Shown here: piece after piece, positions 7,301 to 7,697 of the stretch
How the letters are laid out: every line of letters starts with the position of its first letter
Position numbering within the stretch: position 1 is the first letter of the stretch
Position numbers and translations under genes: made by a program
Assembly (NCBI GenBank): GCA_014239715.1
Contig: JAAZYJ010000336.1
Coordinates: forward strand, 1 to 7,697
DNA from: Flavobacteriales bacterium
GTDB taxonomy: Bacteria > Bacteroidota > Bacteroidia > Flavobacteriales > Parvicellaceae
Direction: 5' to 3'
DNA length: 7,697 nucleotides
Notes under the pieces: generated by a model
Databases searched by the model: none
What the model saw: the letters and a program-made list of their open reading frames with translations, nothing else
Told to the model about the DNA's origin: nothing

Positions 7301-7697
7301 AATAGCTGCAGTAAAACGGTATCGAGGTAAAGATTGACTAAAATCCACCAACCCGTTAAAATCCAATGCAATGTGTGCATCGTCAACCAGCAAACTACCT
7401 TCAAAGCTATCCTTTGTCAACTGTCCGTCCACTTGTATGTTCGTATACGTATAGCCCATAAATTCGAAACTATCAAATGATGCATTGATGTCAGATGTCA
7501 GTGACGCCAGATCAAAAGCATCATTGGCTTCAGAATTTACTTTCAAGTTTGTGGTTACACGTCCAATCGAATTCTCGCCGGCAAGCAAACCAACATCAAA
7601 GTTGTTCATACTAACTACTCCGTCGTATGCATAGTTATCTTTGATCGAATCATAGGTCAATTCAAAACTACCTCTAACTCCCCCCGCACCAGATGAA
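4334..7697 (-). CDS. TamB/DUF490-type translocation and assembly module protein, C-terminal 1120 residues (5' end outside window)
   Basis: The frame is open from the right edge to TGA at 4334-4336. A TTG at 7660 is not the start, because coding continues upstream (SSGAGGVRGSFE before it). TamB-like proteins are anchored in the inner membrane, span the periplasm as a long beta-strand groove, and are linked to outer-membrane protein assembly and phospholipid transport. Most of the visible part is repeated beta-strand, AsmA-like sequence. Signatures of the C-terminal TamB domain include NVVLPLDGADEVVLPDFISF (about 5465-5530), GNGTGDISMEID followed by YEINEGNYLF (about 5235-5330), FTVRKGGTISWYGDP (about 5160-5205), ELNKQVFSLMVLNKFLP (about 4885-4940), and NDRLEISGNFGYS (about 4645-4690). 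The end includes a TQGVGVYYKESF strand (about 4460-4500) of the type expected to meet a TamA-like partner. Bacteroidota homologues usually have about 1400-1700 residues, so the N-terminal anchor and several hundred residues are probably missing. No TamA-like gene is visible. Confidence 0.93.
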   Translation of the reverse strand, partial: SSGAGGVRGSFELTYDSIKDNYAYDGVVSMNNFDVGLLAGENSIGRVTTNLKVNSEANDAFDLASLTSDINASFDSFEFMGYTYTNIQVDGQLTKDSFEGSLLVDDAHIALDFNGLVDFSQSLPRYRFTAAIQKAHLYELNLERSDETQIICSTISVDGTGSNVDNFNGIIVARDLSYYVKGKDYFFDSIYVVSTLDSASHALSVYSNFIDLSIDGSFSMQELPYAFHSLASEILPSVFEPSDDSFLIEEDFSFFVDVKDLSFVTSLFLKDVQVAPNTQLNGIYETGRQDLSLNINSDWIQYKDYRLNDIHLETDKFSNLYEFAVVAKRFDINDSVHMDNLRLVTALFSDNVDARLSWQADDSSNSGDINWDGYWLARDQFQLSLNTSKINIGEEVWNIYDKAEMIIDTTSITLSNFRAVNGDQIIDVNGVIAEDPSKALEYTLSQFELSNLNALLTGNIVLLDGQISANGKLKDLYGHPVYQAEYDINECKLNGKMLGDVWGLIKPYWLEVEEEHKFVKGVKTEKIIAFDITGNIVKEGKYQVDYLGKYYLDNRMSPIDFVFNLNDMNMDVANGVVPAGVSEISGRMDGSITMKGRPDSVLFDGFILFKNAAAHVDLLNTDYSFTGKVSIENDGFYMDPGFQIVDKFGSAATVWDASFLHINFNDYAYNFQMAMAEPFLVMNTDKKMSSLYYGDAYVTGDVSIAYDKYNELEIEIAAKSEKGTNVVLPLDGADEVVLPDFISFVDRSDPNETADSGMDLSGIKMNFNMEVTPEAQISLVFDEVVGDVMTGNGTGDISMEIDEYGEFSMYGFYEINEGNYLFTMFDFINKPFTVRKGGTISWYGDPYNADINLIAAYETKASLYDIMPESEREEYRGNTDVNCLMKLTDNLFNPDLSFEIELPKSGENAKAVLNNVISSDEELNKQVFSLMVLNKFLPRSNAISSASGSALGAGVGATSSDLLSSQIGNWLNGLSDDIEIGVNAKLGNQVGEDEVAVLMSKEFLNDRLEISGNFGYSNTNSGTSDEQNSRLIGDVNVQYKLNEEGNVRVRAFNESNDYDPLQTTQNSTQGVGVYYKESFDNWWELRQKIANIFRPDNLDVSHYKGVGRRKDEDYIKGSPF

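Noticed and set aside
7658..7660. TTG as the start of the TamB-type gene
   Set aside because: The frame continues upstream to the window edge with sequence that reads as more of the same beta-rich protein, so the real start lies outside the window.

Overview
This 7.7-kb window looks like a Bacteroidota chromosome, probably a marine or soil Cytophagales-type lineage, although the exact lineage cannot be fixed from this sequence. The evidence is a long TamB-family protein of the Bacteroidota type, an ECF sigma factor followed by a zinc-free anti-sigma-like protein, a stand-alone imidazolonepropionase, moderate-to-low GC, and start regions without clear Shine-Dalgarno sequences. There are no tRNA, rRNA, CRISPR or insertion-sequence signatures, and no gene-free stretch exceeds 300 bases.

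Region 1 (about 1-2160, all minus strand) reads from right to left as a compact three-gene operon. It runs from an exported protein (961-2085), to an ECF sigma factor (310-945, 15-nt gap), to the N-terminal part of an anti-sigma-like protein (3-305, 4-nt gap) that leaves the window on the left. The exported protein is the unusual member. Its central part carries the signature blocks of the soluble C-terminal region of DUF2723 membrane proteins (the Bacteroidota protein O-mannosyltransferase-like family), but has no glycosyltransferase membrane domain. An exported DUF2723-like/TPR-like protein cotranscribed with a sigma/anti-sigma pair is the best candidate here for an undescribed envelope signalling system.

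Region 2 (2256-2912, minus) encodes a small outer-membrane beta-barrel protein of unknown role. It is transcribed divergently from region 3 across a 177-bp gap.

Region 3 (3090-4358, plus) is hutI, imidazolonepropionase of histidine degradation, with all expected metal-binding residues. No other hut gene is in the window.

Region 4 (4334-7697, minus, 5' end beyond the window) is the C-terminal 1120 residues of a TamB/DUF490-type envelope protein. Its stop codon lies inside the 3' end of hutI, so the two convergent genes overlap tail to tail by 25 bp. Apart from the sigma/anti-sigma/exported-protein set, the genes do not form an obvious single pathway. Three of the five products (exported DUF2723-like protein, beta-barrel, TamB) act in the cell envelope.
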